Below, in pieces: positions 24,965 to 33,936 of a stretch of 64,000 nt of DNA (its first letter is position 1; each line of letters starts with the position of its first letter). The notes beneath the pieces were generated by a model, which ran no database searches, had not been told where the DNA came from, and was given only the letters and a program-made list of their open reading frames with translations. Made by a program: the position numbers and the translations under genes. The stretch comes from Actinomycetes bacterium (lineage in GTDB: Bacteria; Actinomycetota; Actinomycetes; Actinomycetales; Dermatophilaceae), in NCBI GenBank assembly GCA_023420415.1, contig JAEZWF010000045.1, forward strand, positions 1-64,000, given 5' to 3'.

Positions 24965-25260
24965 GGGCTCGTAATGGATTCGCTCCCAAACCTGCACCAG
25001 CGATGCTGAGGTTGAAAAGGCCCACTAAAACGTCCGGGTTTCGATGCCGCATCGTTTCTGGACAGGAAGGATGCAGGTGTTTCAGTGCTGGTGGTCGGAT
25101 TGTTGCATCGATTGCTGACCGCAAGGGTCCAGTTTCCACGAGCGCGAAGCCTGTCAGCACTCCCGCGGCCGCTTCGATGCAAGTCGCACGGCCCGCCACG
25201 CGAGAACCCACCTCTGAGCTTCGTGGGACGCTTGTGACTGGTGGGTCACGCGCGGCCTGA
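24965..25260 (-). other. Probable decayed peptide gene of module D
   Basis: No intact gene is visible, but minus-strand frames contain fragments such as ATCIEAAAGVLTGFALVETG and FNLSIAGAGLGAN, the second resembling GQLSIAGGLLYGLG of the module C peptide. The fragments have no usable start and are interrupted relative to each other. I read this as remains of a fourth peptide gene, with low certainty. Confidence 0.25.
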
Positions 25261-25287
25261 TCTGCGCGTCGGGGTTCCGCGAGTGGA

Positions 25288-25317
25288 ATGACAAGCGTGT
25301 GATTCGCTCCGTATAGT
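25288..25317 (+). promoter_or_regulatory. Sigma-70-type promoter for the DUF3263 gene
   Basis: ATGACA (25288-25293) and TATAGT (25312-25317) are separated by 18 bases and lie 46 bases before the GTG start at 25363. Both are good matches to the vegetative consensus. Confidence 0.6.
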
Positions 25318-25362
25318 GGGCTTGCAACGCACGGGTCGAACATCGAAGGGCGCGAGTCGAGA

Positions 25363-25650
25363 GTGAACGCCGCACACCAGCATGAGCAGGTCCACACCGC
25401 GGAGCTGACCGACCGCGAGCGCGAGATCATCGCGTTCGAGCGTCAGTGGTGGAAGTACGCCGGCGCCAAGGAGCAGGCGATCCGCGACCTCTTCGACATG
25501 AGCGCGACGCGCTACTACCAGGTGCTCAACGGCCTCATCGACAACCCCGCCGCGCTCGAGGCAGACCCGATGCTCATCAAGCGGCTGCGTCGGCTGCGCG
25601 CCTCGCGTCAGCGCGCCCGCAGCGCCCGCCGCCTCGGCATCCAGCTCTAG
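25363..25650 (+). CDS. DUF3263 family protein
   Basis: A 95-residue protein with the DUF3263 core LTDREREIIAFERQWWKYAGAKEQAIRDLFDMSATRYYQVLNGLIDNP, which looks like a helix-turn-helix preceded by a Trp-rich helix, then a very basic C-terminus (RLRRLRASRQRARSARR). The family is near-universal in actinobacteria and probably binds DNA, but its function is not established. Start is GTG 25363 with a strong promoter upstream. It marks the return from island 1 to ordinary high-GC sequence. Confidence 0.85.
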   Translation: MNAAHQHEQVHTAELTDREREIIAFERQWWKYAGAKEQAIRDLFDMSATRYYQVLNGLIDNPAALEADPMLIKRLRRLRASRQRARSARRLGIQL

Positions 25651-25736
25651 CCGGCGCCACCCTGGCAAGCCACGCCCGTCCGGACCGATCCGGGCGGGCG
25701 TCGCTGCGTCCGGGGCCGGGTTCGCAGTTTGATGCC

Positions 25737-26702
25737 TTACGCCCGCGTGGTGATCGCGCGGGCGAGGACGGCGCCGAGGGCCCCGATCATGAGGGCGACG
25801 GCGAGGTCGCCGAGGGTGCGGCTGCTCGGCTCGAGCGCCCGCAGGAAGACGCGCACCCCGCCGGAGGCAAGGTCACGGATCGGGTCGGATGCGTACTGGG
25901 CGGACCTGGCCGACCCGGCCGCATAGCTCGCACCCGTGACTGCAGCCGGGACCAGCCACAGCAACGCCAGGCCCACGAACCAGGCCGCAGCGATCGAGCC
26001 CCAGCCACCCCGGGCCGCGCACCAGGCGAGCGTGACGCCGACGAGGGCGGCCGCGACCCAGTGGCTGTTCGTCGCCACCAGTCGTGAGGTCTCGTCGAAC
26101 CGGTGACCGAAGCCCGTGGCGAACACGCCCAGCCACGTGCCGGTGAGGACCGCGGCCAGGGCGAGCCACGGCACGGCGGCCGGGCGCGAGCCACGGGCCG
26201 AGACCGGCAGGGCCACGAAGCACACGACCAGCGATGCCGCCAAGGCGCCCAGCACGGCATACAGGTAGAGCTCGCCCCGCGACGACCTTTCGATGCCCTC
26301 GGCGACGGTCCACGCGCTCTGCCCGGACGCGACGAGCGCGACCACCAGCCAGCCCACGAACGCGCCGCCCAGCGCCGCACCCGACCGGGGCAGGGCGCGC
26401 ACCACGAGCCCGGCCAGCACGGTCCCGACGAGGAGCATGGCGAGGACTGGCACCACGTAGTACTGGCTCAGCGGCAGCAACGACACCGGCATCTCGCCGG
26501 GCAGGCGCTGCTCGGACCAGAGGTTCTGCAGGGGGAGGCGACGGTCGGTCGTCAACCACGGCAGGAGCCCGACGAGACCGGCGGCGATGCCGACGAGCAG
26601 GCCGGTGCCGAAGGCGGCTGCGGGCGATCGGCGGCGCCGTGGTGGGGGTGCCCCCTCGGCAGGAACGGGCAGCGCGATGGTCGGGGACGACATGGCAGCC
26701 AT
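25737..26702 (-). CDS. Polytopic membrane protein of unknown function
   Basis: A 321-residue protein with about seven or eight hydrophobic helices, including FGTGLLVGIAAGLVGLLPWL, YYVVPVLAMLLVGTVLAGLVV, LYLYAVLGALAASLVVCFVAL and LGDLAVALMIGALGAVLARAI. The N-terminus is Pro/Arg-rich and cytoplasmic by charge (PPPRRRRSP). No transporter or enzyme motif is recognised. ATG 26702 or 26693 could start it. Divergent from the GNAT operon at 26773. Confidence 0.7.
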   Translation of the reverse strand: MAAMSSPTIALPVPAEGAPPPRRRRSPAAAFGTGLLVGIAAGLVGLLPWLTTDRRLPLQNLWSEQRLPGEMPVSLLPLSQYYVVPVLAMLLVGTVLAGLVVRALPRSGAALGGAFVGWLVVALVASGQSAWTVAEGIERSSRGELYLYAVLGALAASLVVCFVALPVSARGSRPAAVPWLALAAVLTGTWLGVFATGFGHRFDETSRLVATNSHWVAAALVGVTLAWCAARGGWGSIAAAWFVGLALLWLVPAAVTGASYAAGSARSAQYASDPIRDLASGGVRVFLRALEPSSRTLGDLAVALMIGALGAVLARAITTRA

Positions 26703-26772
26703 TGTGCCGCCGCGACGCATCGCGCTGACGGACACGCTGCGCAGGGTGCGTGTCGCGTGCTTGACTTCCGAC

Positions 26773-27225
26773 GTGGCCGAGGTGCGAGTTCGACCCGCGG
26801 GCGCGGACGATGCGCTCGTCGTCGCCGCGCTCGTGCTCCAGTGCGCGATCCACCGCGGCGGCAGCGGCGAGCCGGGGTTCCTCGACCGGTATGCGCGAGC
26901 ATGGCTGGCCGACGAGCGGCACCTGCCGGTGTGGCTCGCCGAGGTGGGCGACGAGCACGGTGGGTTCCTGCAGGCGCGGGTGATCGACCGGTTGCCGTTG
27001 CCCGGCAACGAGATTGCGCCCGAGCTGGTGGTCGAGGTGTTCTTCGTGCGGCCCACCCATCGCGGGCTCGGAGTCGGCGAGGAACTGCTGCGCGCGGCCA
27101 CCACCTGGGCGCGCGACGGCGGTTTCGCCGCAGCGGTCATGAGCGCCGGACCGCACACCCGCGCGATGGTGGAACGCGTCGGGTTCGCCCCCGACGAGAG
27201 TGCCTACCGGATGGAGCTGAAATGA
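26773..27225 (+). CDS. GNAT-family N-acetyltransferase
   Basis: A 150-residue acetyltransferase. It begins VAEVRVRPAGADDALVVAAL, has the conserved strand APELVVEVFFVRPTHRGLGVGEELLRAATTWARDGG with the acetyl-CoA loop R-G-L-G-V-G, and ends MVERVGFAPDESAYRMELK, the usual GNAT terminus. GTG 26773 is the most likely start; the frame is open much further upstream inside the opposing gene. It overlaps the VOC gene by four bases, so they are coupled. Substrate unknown. Confidence 0.75.
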   Translation: MAEVRVRPAGADDALVVAALVLQCAIHRGGSGEPGFLDRYARAWLADERHLPVWLAEVGDEHGGFLQARVIDRLPLPGNEIAPELVVEVFFVRPTHRGLGVGEELLRAATTWARDGGFAAAVMSAGPHTRAMVERVGFAPDESAYRMELK

Positions 27226-27650
27226 CCGACGCCGCGAAGACCGGCCAGCCACCGCTGACGATCGGCTCGATCGTCGTCCACGTCGAGGACGCCACCAGAG
27301 CCATGGCGTTCTGGGCGCCGGCCCTGGACTACGAGCCGCGCTACGACCCCGAGCCCGACTGGGTCATCCTCCAGCCGCGCGACGGCCGCCCCGGCCCGAA
27401 CCTCTCGCTGGACGGCGGGGGTGCGAACCCGCCGGCGTTTCCCGAGATCCACCTCGACCTGTATGCCGTCGACCAGGGTGCGGAGGTCGAGCGCCTCGTC
27501 GGCCTGGGGGCGCGACGGGTCGAGGACTGGCCGTACCCGAAGGACGAAGAGGTCGACTTCGTGGTGCTCGAGGACCCGGACGGCAACCGGTTCTGCGTCA
27601 TCGACGCGGCCCCCGGGCTCGATGACGCGGAGCCCGGTCAGCCCTCGTGA
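27222..27650 (+). CDS. VOC-superfamily (glyoxalase-like) protein
   Basis: A 142-residue protein of the glyoxalase/bleomycin-resistance fold. TIGSIVVHVEDATRAMAFWAPAL is the first beta-alpha-beta unit, and EIHLDLYAVDQGAEVERLVGLGARRVEDWPYPKDEEVDFVVLEDPDGNRFCVID is the second, with the metal-ligand-type H and E in canonical places (EIHLDL; DPDGNRFCV). Probably cytoplasmic; substrate unknown. ATGA overlap with the GNAT before it and GTGA overlap with the peptidase after it. Confidence 0.82.
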   Translation: MTDAAKTGQPPLTIGSIVVHVEDATRAMAFWAPALDYEPRYDPEPDWVILQPRDGRPGPNLSLDGGGANPPAFPEIHLDLYAVDQGAEVERLVGLGARRVEDWPYPKDEEVDFVVLEDPDGNRFCVIDAAPGLDDAEPGQPS

Positions 27651-28702
27651 GCCTGCGTCCCGGACCCACCAACACCCTGGTCGACGTCCCCGGCTTCCGC
27701 GTCGGCCACTCCACCCGCACCGAGCCGGGCTGGCTCACCGGCACCACCGTCGTCCTGCCGCCCGACGGTGGCGCGGTCGGTGGTGTCGACGTGCGCGGCG
27801 GCGCACCCGGCACCCGAGAGACCGACCTGCTCGACCCGCGCAACCTCGTCGACCGCGTCAACGCGGTCGTGCTCACGGGCGGGAGCGCGTTCGGCCTGGC
27901 GGCGGCCGACGGCGTGATGCAGCGCCTGTATGCCGCAGGGCTGGGTTGGCCGATGGGGGAGCCGGGCAGGGTGGTCCCGATCGTGCCCGCGGCGGTGTTG
28001 TTCGACCTTGGCCGTGGCGGCGAGTTTGCCTCTGCCCCAACGGCTTCCGACGGCTCGGCCGCTTTTGAGGCGGCCTCCGGCGACGCGGTGGCGCAGGGAA
28101 ACGTCGGTGCCGGTACCGGTGCCAGGGCCGGCGGCCTCAAGGGCGGGCTCGGGTCGGCCAGTGCCATGCTCGACGACGGCACCACCGTCGCGGCGATCGT
28201 GGCCGTCAACGCCCTGGGGGACGTCGTCGACCCGGCGACCGGCGAGCTATGGGCGCTTCGGCACGGTCTCGGCGACGAGTTCGCCCATGTGGCAACGCCT
28301 TCCGCCGAGGAGGCGCAGGCAGCTCGCGAACGTGCCGCCGCGGACTACGCCGACCAGCCCCTGCAACCCGGTGCCGCCACGACGATCGGCGTCATCGCCA
28401 CGGACGCGACGCTCACCAAGGCGCAGTGCCAGAAGGTGGCCGGGCTCGGCCACGACGGCCTCGCCCGCGCGACCCACCCGGTGCACACGCTGCTCGACGG
28501 CGACACCATCTTCACCCTCGCCTCCGGGCAGCGACCGGCGCCCGACCTGCCGGCGCTGCACCAGCTCATGGTCGCGGCCGGTGACTGCATGACCCGGGCC
28601 GTCGCCCACGCCGTCCTCGCCGCCGAGTCGGTCAGCAACGGCGCCGTCGACCTGCGCTCCTACGCCGACGCCTACCCCTCGGCTGTCAGGATGGACCGAT
28701 GA
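27647..28702 (+). CDS. P1-family peptidase (DmpA/NylC-like N-terminal nucleophile amidase)
   Basis: A 351-residue precursor. The segments TLVDVPGFRVGHSTRTE, AVVLTGGSAFGLAAADGVM and QGNVGAGTGARAGGLKGGLGSAS belong to the alpha chain, and GAATTIGVIATDATLTKAQ marks the autocleavage site, after which the new N-terminal Thr or Ser acts as nucleophile. GHDGLARATHPVHTLLDGDTIFTLA and ALHQLMVAAGDCMTRAVAHAVLAA complete the beta chain. Members hydrolyse D-amino-acid esters, beta-peptides or nylon oligomers, so aminopeptidase activity is a safe general call. GTG start overlapping the VOC stop. Confidence 0.88.
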   Translation: MSLRPGPTNTLVDVPGFRVGHSTRTEPGWLTGTTVVLPPDGGAVGGVDVRGGAPGTRETDLLDPRNLVDRVNAVVLTGGSAFGLAAADGVMQRLYAAGLGWPMGEPGRVVPIVPAAVLFDLGRGGEFASAPTASDGSAAFEAASGDAVAQGNVGAGTGARAGGLKGGLGSASAMLDDGTTVAAIVAVNALGDVVDPATGELWALRHGLGDEFAHVATPSAEEAQAARERAAADYADQPLQPGAATTIGVIATDATLTKAQCQKVAGLGHDGLARATHPVHTLLDGDTIFTLASGQRPAPDLPALHQLMVAAGDCMTRAVAHAVLAAESVSNGAVDLRSYADAYPSAVRMDR

Positions 28703-29160
28703 CCGCGACGAACGAGCCGGACTGGAGCACGCCGGAGGGCCTGCGCGCCATCAAGGACGCACTGGCGGCGACGATCGACGGCTGGGAGCCGCCGGTGGTG
28801 TATGCCGTCGGCATCACCCCCGCGACCAGCTCACTCGAGCTCGAGTTCCCCCACGTCAGTGGGCCCGACACACCTCCCGGTCTGGCGGCCGTGGTCCTCG
28901 CCAAGGTCGTGGGCCACGTGTCCGGGTCGGCAACCTACGAGCTGTCGCAGGCCGAGCTCTCGACGGCGGTCGAGACGCTCAAGCCGGCGCTCGCCTGCGA
29001 GGAGCTTGAGCACCCGAACACCGCCGCCTGGGCCCAGGTGCTCCGCGACCTCGAGGCCAACCCCGCGCGTACGGCGTACGCCGTCTTCGTCGGCGACCTC
29101 GACGCGCCCGTCGAGTCCGAGGCCGAGGCGACCCTGCGCACCCTGCTGCCGACCGACTGA
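28699..29160 (+). CDS. Hypothetical protein, last gene of the GNAT-VOC-P1 operon
   Basis: A 153-residue acidic protein that I do not recognise. It starts with an ATGA overlap to the peptidase stop. Composition is soluble: an N-terminal helix (GLRAIKDALAATID), beta-strand-rich middle (VVYAVGITPATSSLELEFPHV; SATYELSQAEL) and helical C-terminal half (TAAWAQVLRDLEANP, ESEAEATLRTLLPTD). No signal peptide, membrane helix or cysteine pair. The tight coupling suggests it acts with the peptidase or the small-molecule enzymes before it. Confidence 0.6.
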   Translation: MTATNEPDWSTPEGLRAIKDALAATIDGWEPPVVYAVGITPATSSLELEFPHVSGPDTPPGLAAVVLAKVVGHVSGSATYELSQAELSTAVETLKPALACEELEHPNTAAWAQVLRDLEANPARTAYAVFVGDLDAPVESEAEATLRTLLPTD

Positions 29161-29230
29161 TACCAAAGTCGGGGCTGGTCCCGACCGGAGACGGAAGCGT
29201 CGTTCCGTGGTCGTGCGGGAGGTTCGACGC

Positions 29231-29968
29231 GTGGGACAGCAACGTTTCGACCTGTTGGTCCGGGGCAACCAGCACACGGTGACCGCGACGGACCACGGGA
29301 TTCAGCGCGAGTTCGTCTGGACCGTCGACGGCGCCGAGGTCGCGCGCGCAACGTCGATGGACGACAACCCCGAGCTCAAGGCGAACGGGTGGGGCCGGCT
29401 CAAGCTCAAGGCGTCGATGACCGGGGTGCACCGGGCGACGCTGAGCGTCGGGCAGGGTGCGGTCGACATGGAGCCCGAGCCCGGGTCGCGGGCCGCGCGG
29501 CGCGAGGAGCGGATCCGGCAGCACCCACGTCGGCACGCGATCGTGCAAGGGATCGTGGCGGCGGTGAAGGTGGTTCTCCCGCTCTTCGGGATCGGGTTCA
29601 TCCTCAACCTGCTGCCCGACTGGGACCTGCCGGACATTCCATGGCCGGACATCCCGTGGCCGAGCATCGACCTGCCCGACATCCCGTGGCCGAGCATCGA
29701 CCTGCCGTCGATTCCCTGGCCGGACTGGTCGCTGCCGGGGTGGCTCGACCCGGTCCTCGACGCCGCGAAGTACATATTCCCGGTGCTCGTCGCCATCGGC
29801 ATCGCACTGGGCGAGGCCAGGGGCCGGCAGGCTCAGGACGCTCGCCGCGAAGAGCTCCGCGGCCAGTCTCGGGCGCAGCTCGAGGCCCGCGTCGCCGCCG
29901 ACCTGCGGGCCCTGCTCGACCAGCGGCAGCAGTCCGAATCAGGGGGCGCGCGCACTTCGGGCCACTGA
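29231..29968 (+). CDS. Membrane protein with a Trp/Pro pseudo-repeat between two hydrophobic segments
   Basis: A 245-residue protein from GTG 29231 (GGGAGG eight bases upstream). The N-terminal 100 residues are a beta-rich soluble domain (QRFDLLVRGNQHTVTATDHGI, LKLKASMTGVHRATLSVGQG). A hydrophobic segment (VQGIVAAVKVVLPLFGIGFILNLL) is followed by an unusual stretch of near-repeats based on DIPWPSIDLP, then PDWSLPGWLDPVL and a second hydrophobic segment (YIFPVLVAIGIALG). The C-terminus is highly charged and helical (RREELRGQSRAQLEARVAADL). No family recognised. The stop codon lies inside the first of two repeated hairpins. Confidence 0.65.
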   Translation: MGQQRFDLLVRGNQHTVTATDHGIQREFVWTVDGAEVARATSMDDNPELKANGWGRLKLKASMTGVHRATLSVGQGAVDMEPEPGSRAARREERIRQHPRRHAIVQGIVAAVKVVLPLFGIGFILNLLPDWDLPDIPWPDIPWPSIDLPDIPWPSIDLPSIPWPDWSLPGWLDPVLDAAKYIFPVLVAIGIALGEARGRQAQDARREELRGQSRAQLEARVAADLRALLDQRQQSESGGARTSGH

Positions 29969-30082
29969 GGGCGGGTGTTGCGGGCGGGACCGAGCCCGGG
30001 TGGCCCGAGGTGCGGGAGGGGTGCGACTTCGGGCCACTGAGGGCGGGTGTTGCGGGCGGGACCAAGCCGGGGTGGCCCGAAG
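29951..30082 (+). repeat. Tandem pair of about 72-bp hairpin repeats, probable terminator
   Basis: CACTTCGGGCCAC (29951) pairs with GTGGCCCGAGGTG (29998), and a second copy pairs GACTTCGGGCCAC (30023) with GTGGCCCGAAGTG (30070). The 47-base interior is nearly identical between copies (GTGTTGCGGGCGGGACC). The first arm overlaps the stop codon of the preceding gene. Together they probably end its transcription before groEL. Confidence 0.6.
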
Positions 30083-30147
30083 TGCGGGCGGCCGGGGCGC
30101 CGAGGCGACGCCGCCGCGCCAGGTTCGCCCGCGGCATACCCCCACCG

Positions 30148-30209
30148 TTTGCACTCCCACCCGGAGAGTGCCAATAATGGCGTTAGCACTCTCACCCTGA
30201 GAGTGACAA
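30148..30209 (+). promoter_or_regulatory. Two CIRCE operators (HrcA sites) with the groEL promoter
   Basis: TTTGCACTC-N9-GAGTGCCAA (30148-30174) and TTAGCACTC-N9-GAGTGACAA (30183-30209) both match CIRCE, with the exact nine-base spacer. A promoter overlaps the first: TTGCAC at 30149 and AATAAT at 30173, 18 bases apart. HrcA should repress groEL here until heat shock. Confidence 0.9.
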
Positions 30210-30326
30210 TCCTGGCCAGCCAAGGTGAGGTTCGGGGTGCTCGGCGACGTGAGCCGGGTATGCCGTGCCGTCCGTCGCGGGCGCCCGCTGGCCGCAATTC
30301 GTTTCGCGTGGGAGGAAACCACCCGA

Positions 30327-31952
<1,626 letters not shown>

Positions 31953-31996
31953 GGCGACGCCTCTGACCTGCCGGCCACACGGCATACGCACCAAGA

Positions 31997-32029
31997 AGGG
32001 GCGGCTCACCGAGAGGTGGGCCGCCCCTT
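31997..32029 (+). terminator. groEL terminator
   Basis: AAGGGGCGGCTCACC pairs with GGTGGGCCGCCCCTT around a short loop, ending in TTT, 45 bp after the groEL stop. Confidence 0.8.
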
Positions 32030-32046
32030 TCGCGTGCCCCCGGGCG

Positions 32047-32093
32047 TTGCGTCTGCGAGTTTGCCCCGCTGGTGGGCAAGTTCGCAGACGCAA
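32047..32093 (-). terminator. Large inverted repeat ending the two-component operon
   Basis: TTGCGTCTGCGAGTTTGCCC (32047-32066) and GGGCAAGTTCGCAGACGCAA (32074-32093) match at 18 of 20 positions around a seven-base loop. It lies between convergent groEL and the response regulator. The arm TTGCGTCTGCG recurs at about 36350 after the PhoD gene. Confidence 0.65.
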
Positions 32094-32115
32094 GCAAGGG
32101 CGGGAGGGTATGCCG

Positions 32116-32721
32116 CTAGAGCCAGCCTCGGTGGCGGGCCTCGGCTGCCGCTTCCACCCGGTTGCGGGTGCCGGTCTTGGCGATCGCGGCGGACGCGTAG
32201 TTGCGGACGGTCTGCTCGGACAGGTGCAGGGACCCCGCGATGTCGGCGACGGTGGCGCCGTCGGCGGACTCGCGCAGCACGTCGCGCTCGCGGTCGGTGA
32301 GCGGGTTGGGTCCGGCGGCCAGCGCGTCCGCGGCGAGGGCGGGGTCGATGACGAGGTCGCCTGCAGCGACGCGGCGGATGGCGGCCGCCAACCCCTCGAC
32401 CGGCCCGTCCTTGACGACGAACCCGCGCACGCCCGCGTCGAGCGCGCGCCGCAGGTATCCCGGCCGGCCGAACGTCGTGACGATGACGACGAGGGTGCCC
32501 GGTGCCTGGTCGCGCAGCTGCGCCGCGACGTCGAGCCCCGATGACCCGGGCAGCTCGATGTCGAGCAGCACCACGTCGGGCCGGCGCTCGAGCACCGCGG
32601 CCACCACCTCGTCGCCGCGGCCGACCTGGCCCACGACCGACAGGTCGTCCTCGAGGTCCAGCAAGGTGGCCAGGGCCTCGCGCATCATGACCTGGTCCTC
32701 GGCGATGAGGAGCGTGGTCAT
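32116..32721 (-). CDS. LuxR/NarL-family response regulator (DesR-like)
   Basis: A 201-residue regulator. The receiver has the acidic pair in LLIAEDQ, phospho-acceptor Asp54 in DVVLLDIELPG, the Thr of VVIVTTFG and Lys in GFVVKD. The C-terminal LuxR helix-turn-helix (LTDRERDVLRESADGATVADIAGSLHLSEQTVRNYASAAIAKTG) binds DNA. Start overlaps the kinase stop as ATGA, so the pair is cotranslated and must work together. The nearby membrane protein at 33937 is a candidate target, as in cell-envelope-responsive systems. Confidence 0.92.
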   Translation of the reverse strand: MTTLLIAEDQVMMREALATLLDLEDDLSVVGQVGRGDEVVAAVLERRPDVVLLDIELPGSSGLDVAAQLRDQAPGTLVVIVTTFGRPGYLRRALDAGVRGFVVKDGPVEGLAAAIRRVAAGDLVIDPALAADALAAGPNPLTDRERDVLRESADGATVADIAGSLHLSEQTVRNYASAAIAKTGTRNRVEAAAEARHRGWL

Positions 32722-33878
32722 CGGGCCTCCTTGGCGGGAACCTCTGCGGTCAAACGGAATCCGCTCGCCGCGGCCGTGGTCGCGAGCGTGCCGCCCGCCC
32801 GGGTGAGGCGGTCACGCAGACCCGCGAGGCCGGTGCCTGCAGGGACGGAACCGCCGTGGGGAGCCACGGCCGCGACGTCGGCCGACCCGGAGCCGTCGTC
32901 CTCGATCACGAGGGTGGCTCGGCCGCCGGCCGACGAGGTCCGGATGACGGCATGGCTGGCGTGGGCGTGCCGCAGCACGTTGGTCGCACCCTCGCGGACC
33001 ACCCAGGCGAGCAGGTCCTGCTGGTCGGGGGTGAGGTCGTCGTCATCGCGCACCACCAGTGTGTCGATGCCCGCGGAGCGCAGGGCTTGCGCGGCGCGGG
33101 TCAGCTCGAGGTCGAGGTCGGTGCTGCGGTAGCCGTGGACGGCTTCGCGCACCTCGGCCAGCGCCTGCTGGGCGAGGGACTCGATGTCGGCCGTATGCCG
33201 TTCTGCTGCATCGGGATCGGTGTGCACGGACCGCCGGGCGGCCTGCGCCTTCACCGAGATCACGGACAGGCTGTGCCCGAGCAGGTCGTGCAGGTCGCGG
33301 GCGAACCGCAGCCGCTCCGCCGACACGGCAGTCAGGGCGAGCTCGCGGCGTGTCGCCCGCAGTTCGCCGATGACCGAGGCCAGCCACCCGAAGGCGCAGG
33401 TGAGCAGTCCGGCGAGCAGCGTGACGAGTCCGGTGCCCCAGATCGCGCTATCCCATGCGCCAGAACGGAATCCGTCCACGAGGGCGGCGGCAGCGGCAAG
33501 CGGCACCACGAGCCACGGCGCCCAGCGCAGCGGTGTGCTGGTGCCCACCGCGACCGCGACGAGGATCGGAAGCGTGCCCCACGGCACACCTCCGTCTGCG
33601 ACGAGGGCGGCGCACACGACCGCCAGCAGCAGCACGACCGGCCACAGGTCGGCGCGGCGGGCGCCGGCCCTGGCCGTGGCGTCGACCGTGGTCACGACGA
33701 ACAGCCCGAAGGCCACGACGAGTCCCACTGCGCACCACACCGGGTGGTGGGCCTCGCCCAGCCCGACGAACGAGGGAAGGACGAGCGCGCCACCCCACAA
33801 GGACGCCCACAGCGCCCCGGCCCACAGCGGCAGGCGAGGCCAGGCGTTCGGCTGGGGAGCGCGCGGCATACCGGTCAT
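32718..33878 (-). CDS. Sensor histidine kinase, HisKA_3 (DesK-like) class
   Basis: A 386-residue kinase with about five or six N-terminal membrane helices (residues 18-165) acting as sensor. The dimerisation helix carries phospho-acceptor His197 in RFARDLHDLLGHSLSVISVK. The HATPase_c domain shows VVREGATNVLRHAHASHAVIR (N-box), VIEDDGSG (G1) and GTGLAGLRDRLTRAGG (G2). This is the DesK type that reads membrane state. The ATG lies within or next to a GTATGCCG copy (MTGMPRAPQ). Coupled to the response regulator. Confidence 0.9.
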   Translation of the reverse strand: MTGMPRAPQPNAWPRLPLWAGALWASLWGGALVLPSFVGLGEAHHPVWCAVGLVVAFGLFVVTTVDATARAGARRADLWPVVLLLAVVCAALVADGGVPWGTLPILVAVAVGTSTPLRWAPWLVVPLAAAAALVDGFRSGAWDSAIWGTGLVTLLAGLLTCAFGWLASVIGELRATRRELALTAVSAERLRFARDLHDLLGHSLSVISVKAQAARRSVHTDPDAAERHTADIESLAQQALAEVREAVHGYRSTDLDLELTRAAQALRSAGIDTLVVRDDDDLTPDQQDLLAWVVREGATNVLRHAHASHAVIRTSSAGGRATLVIEDDGSGSADVAAVAPHGGSVPAGTGLAGLRDRLTRAGGTLATTAAASGFRLTAEVPAKEAR

Positions 33879-33936
33879 TGTGTCGTCACCGCCTCTTCGG
33901 TGACGACAGGCTCGAGTCTGGTCCGGCGGATGGTGG

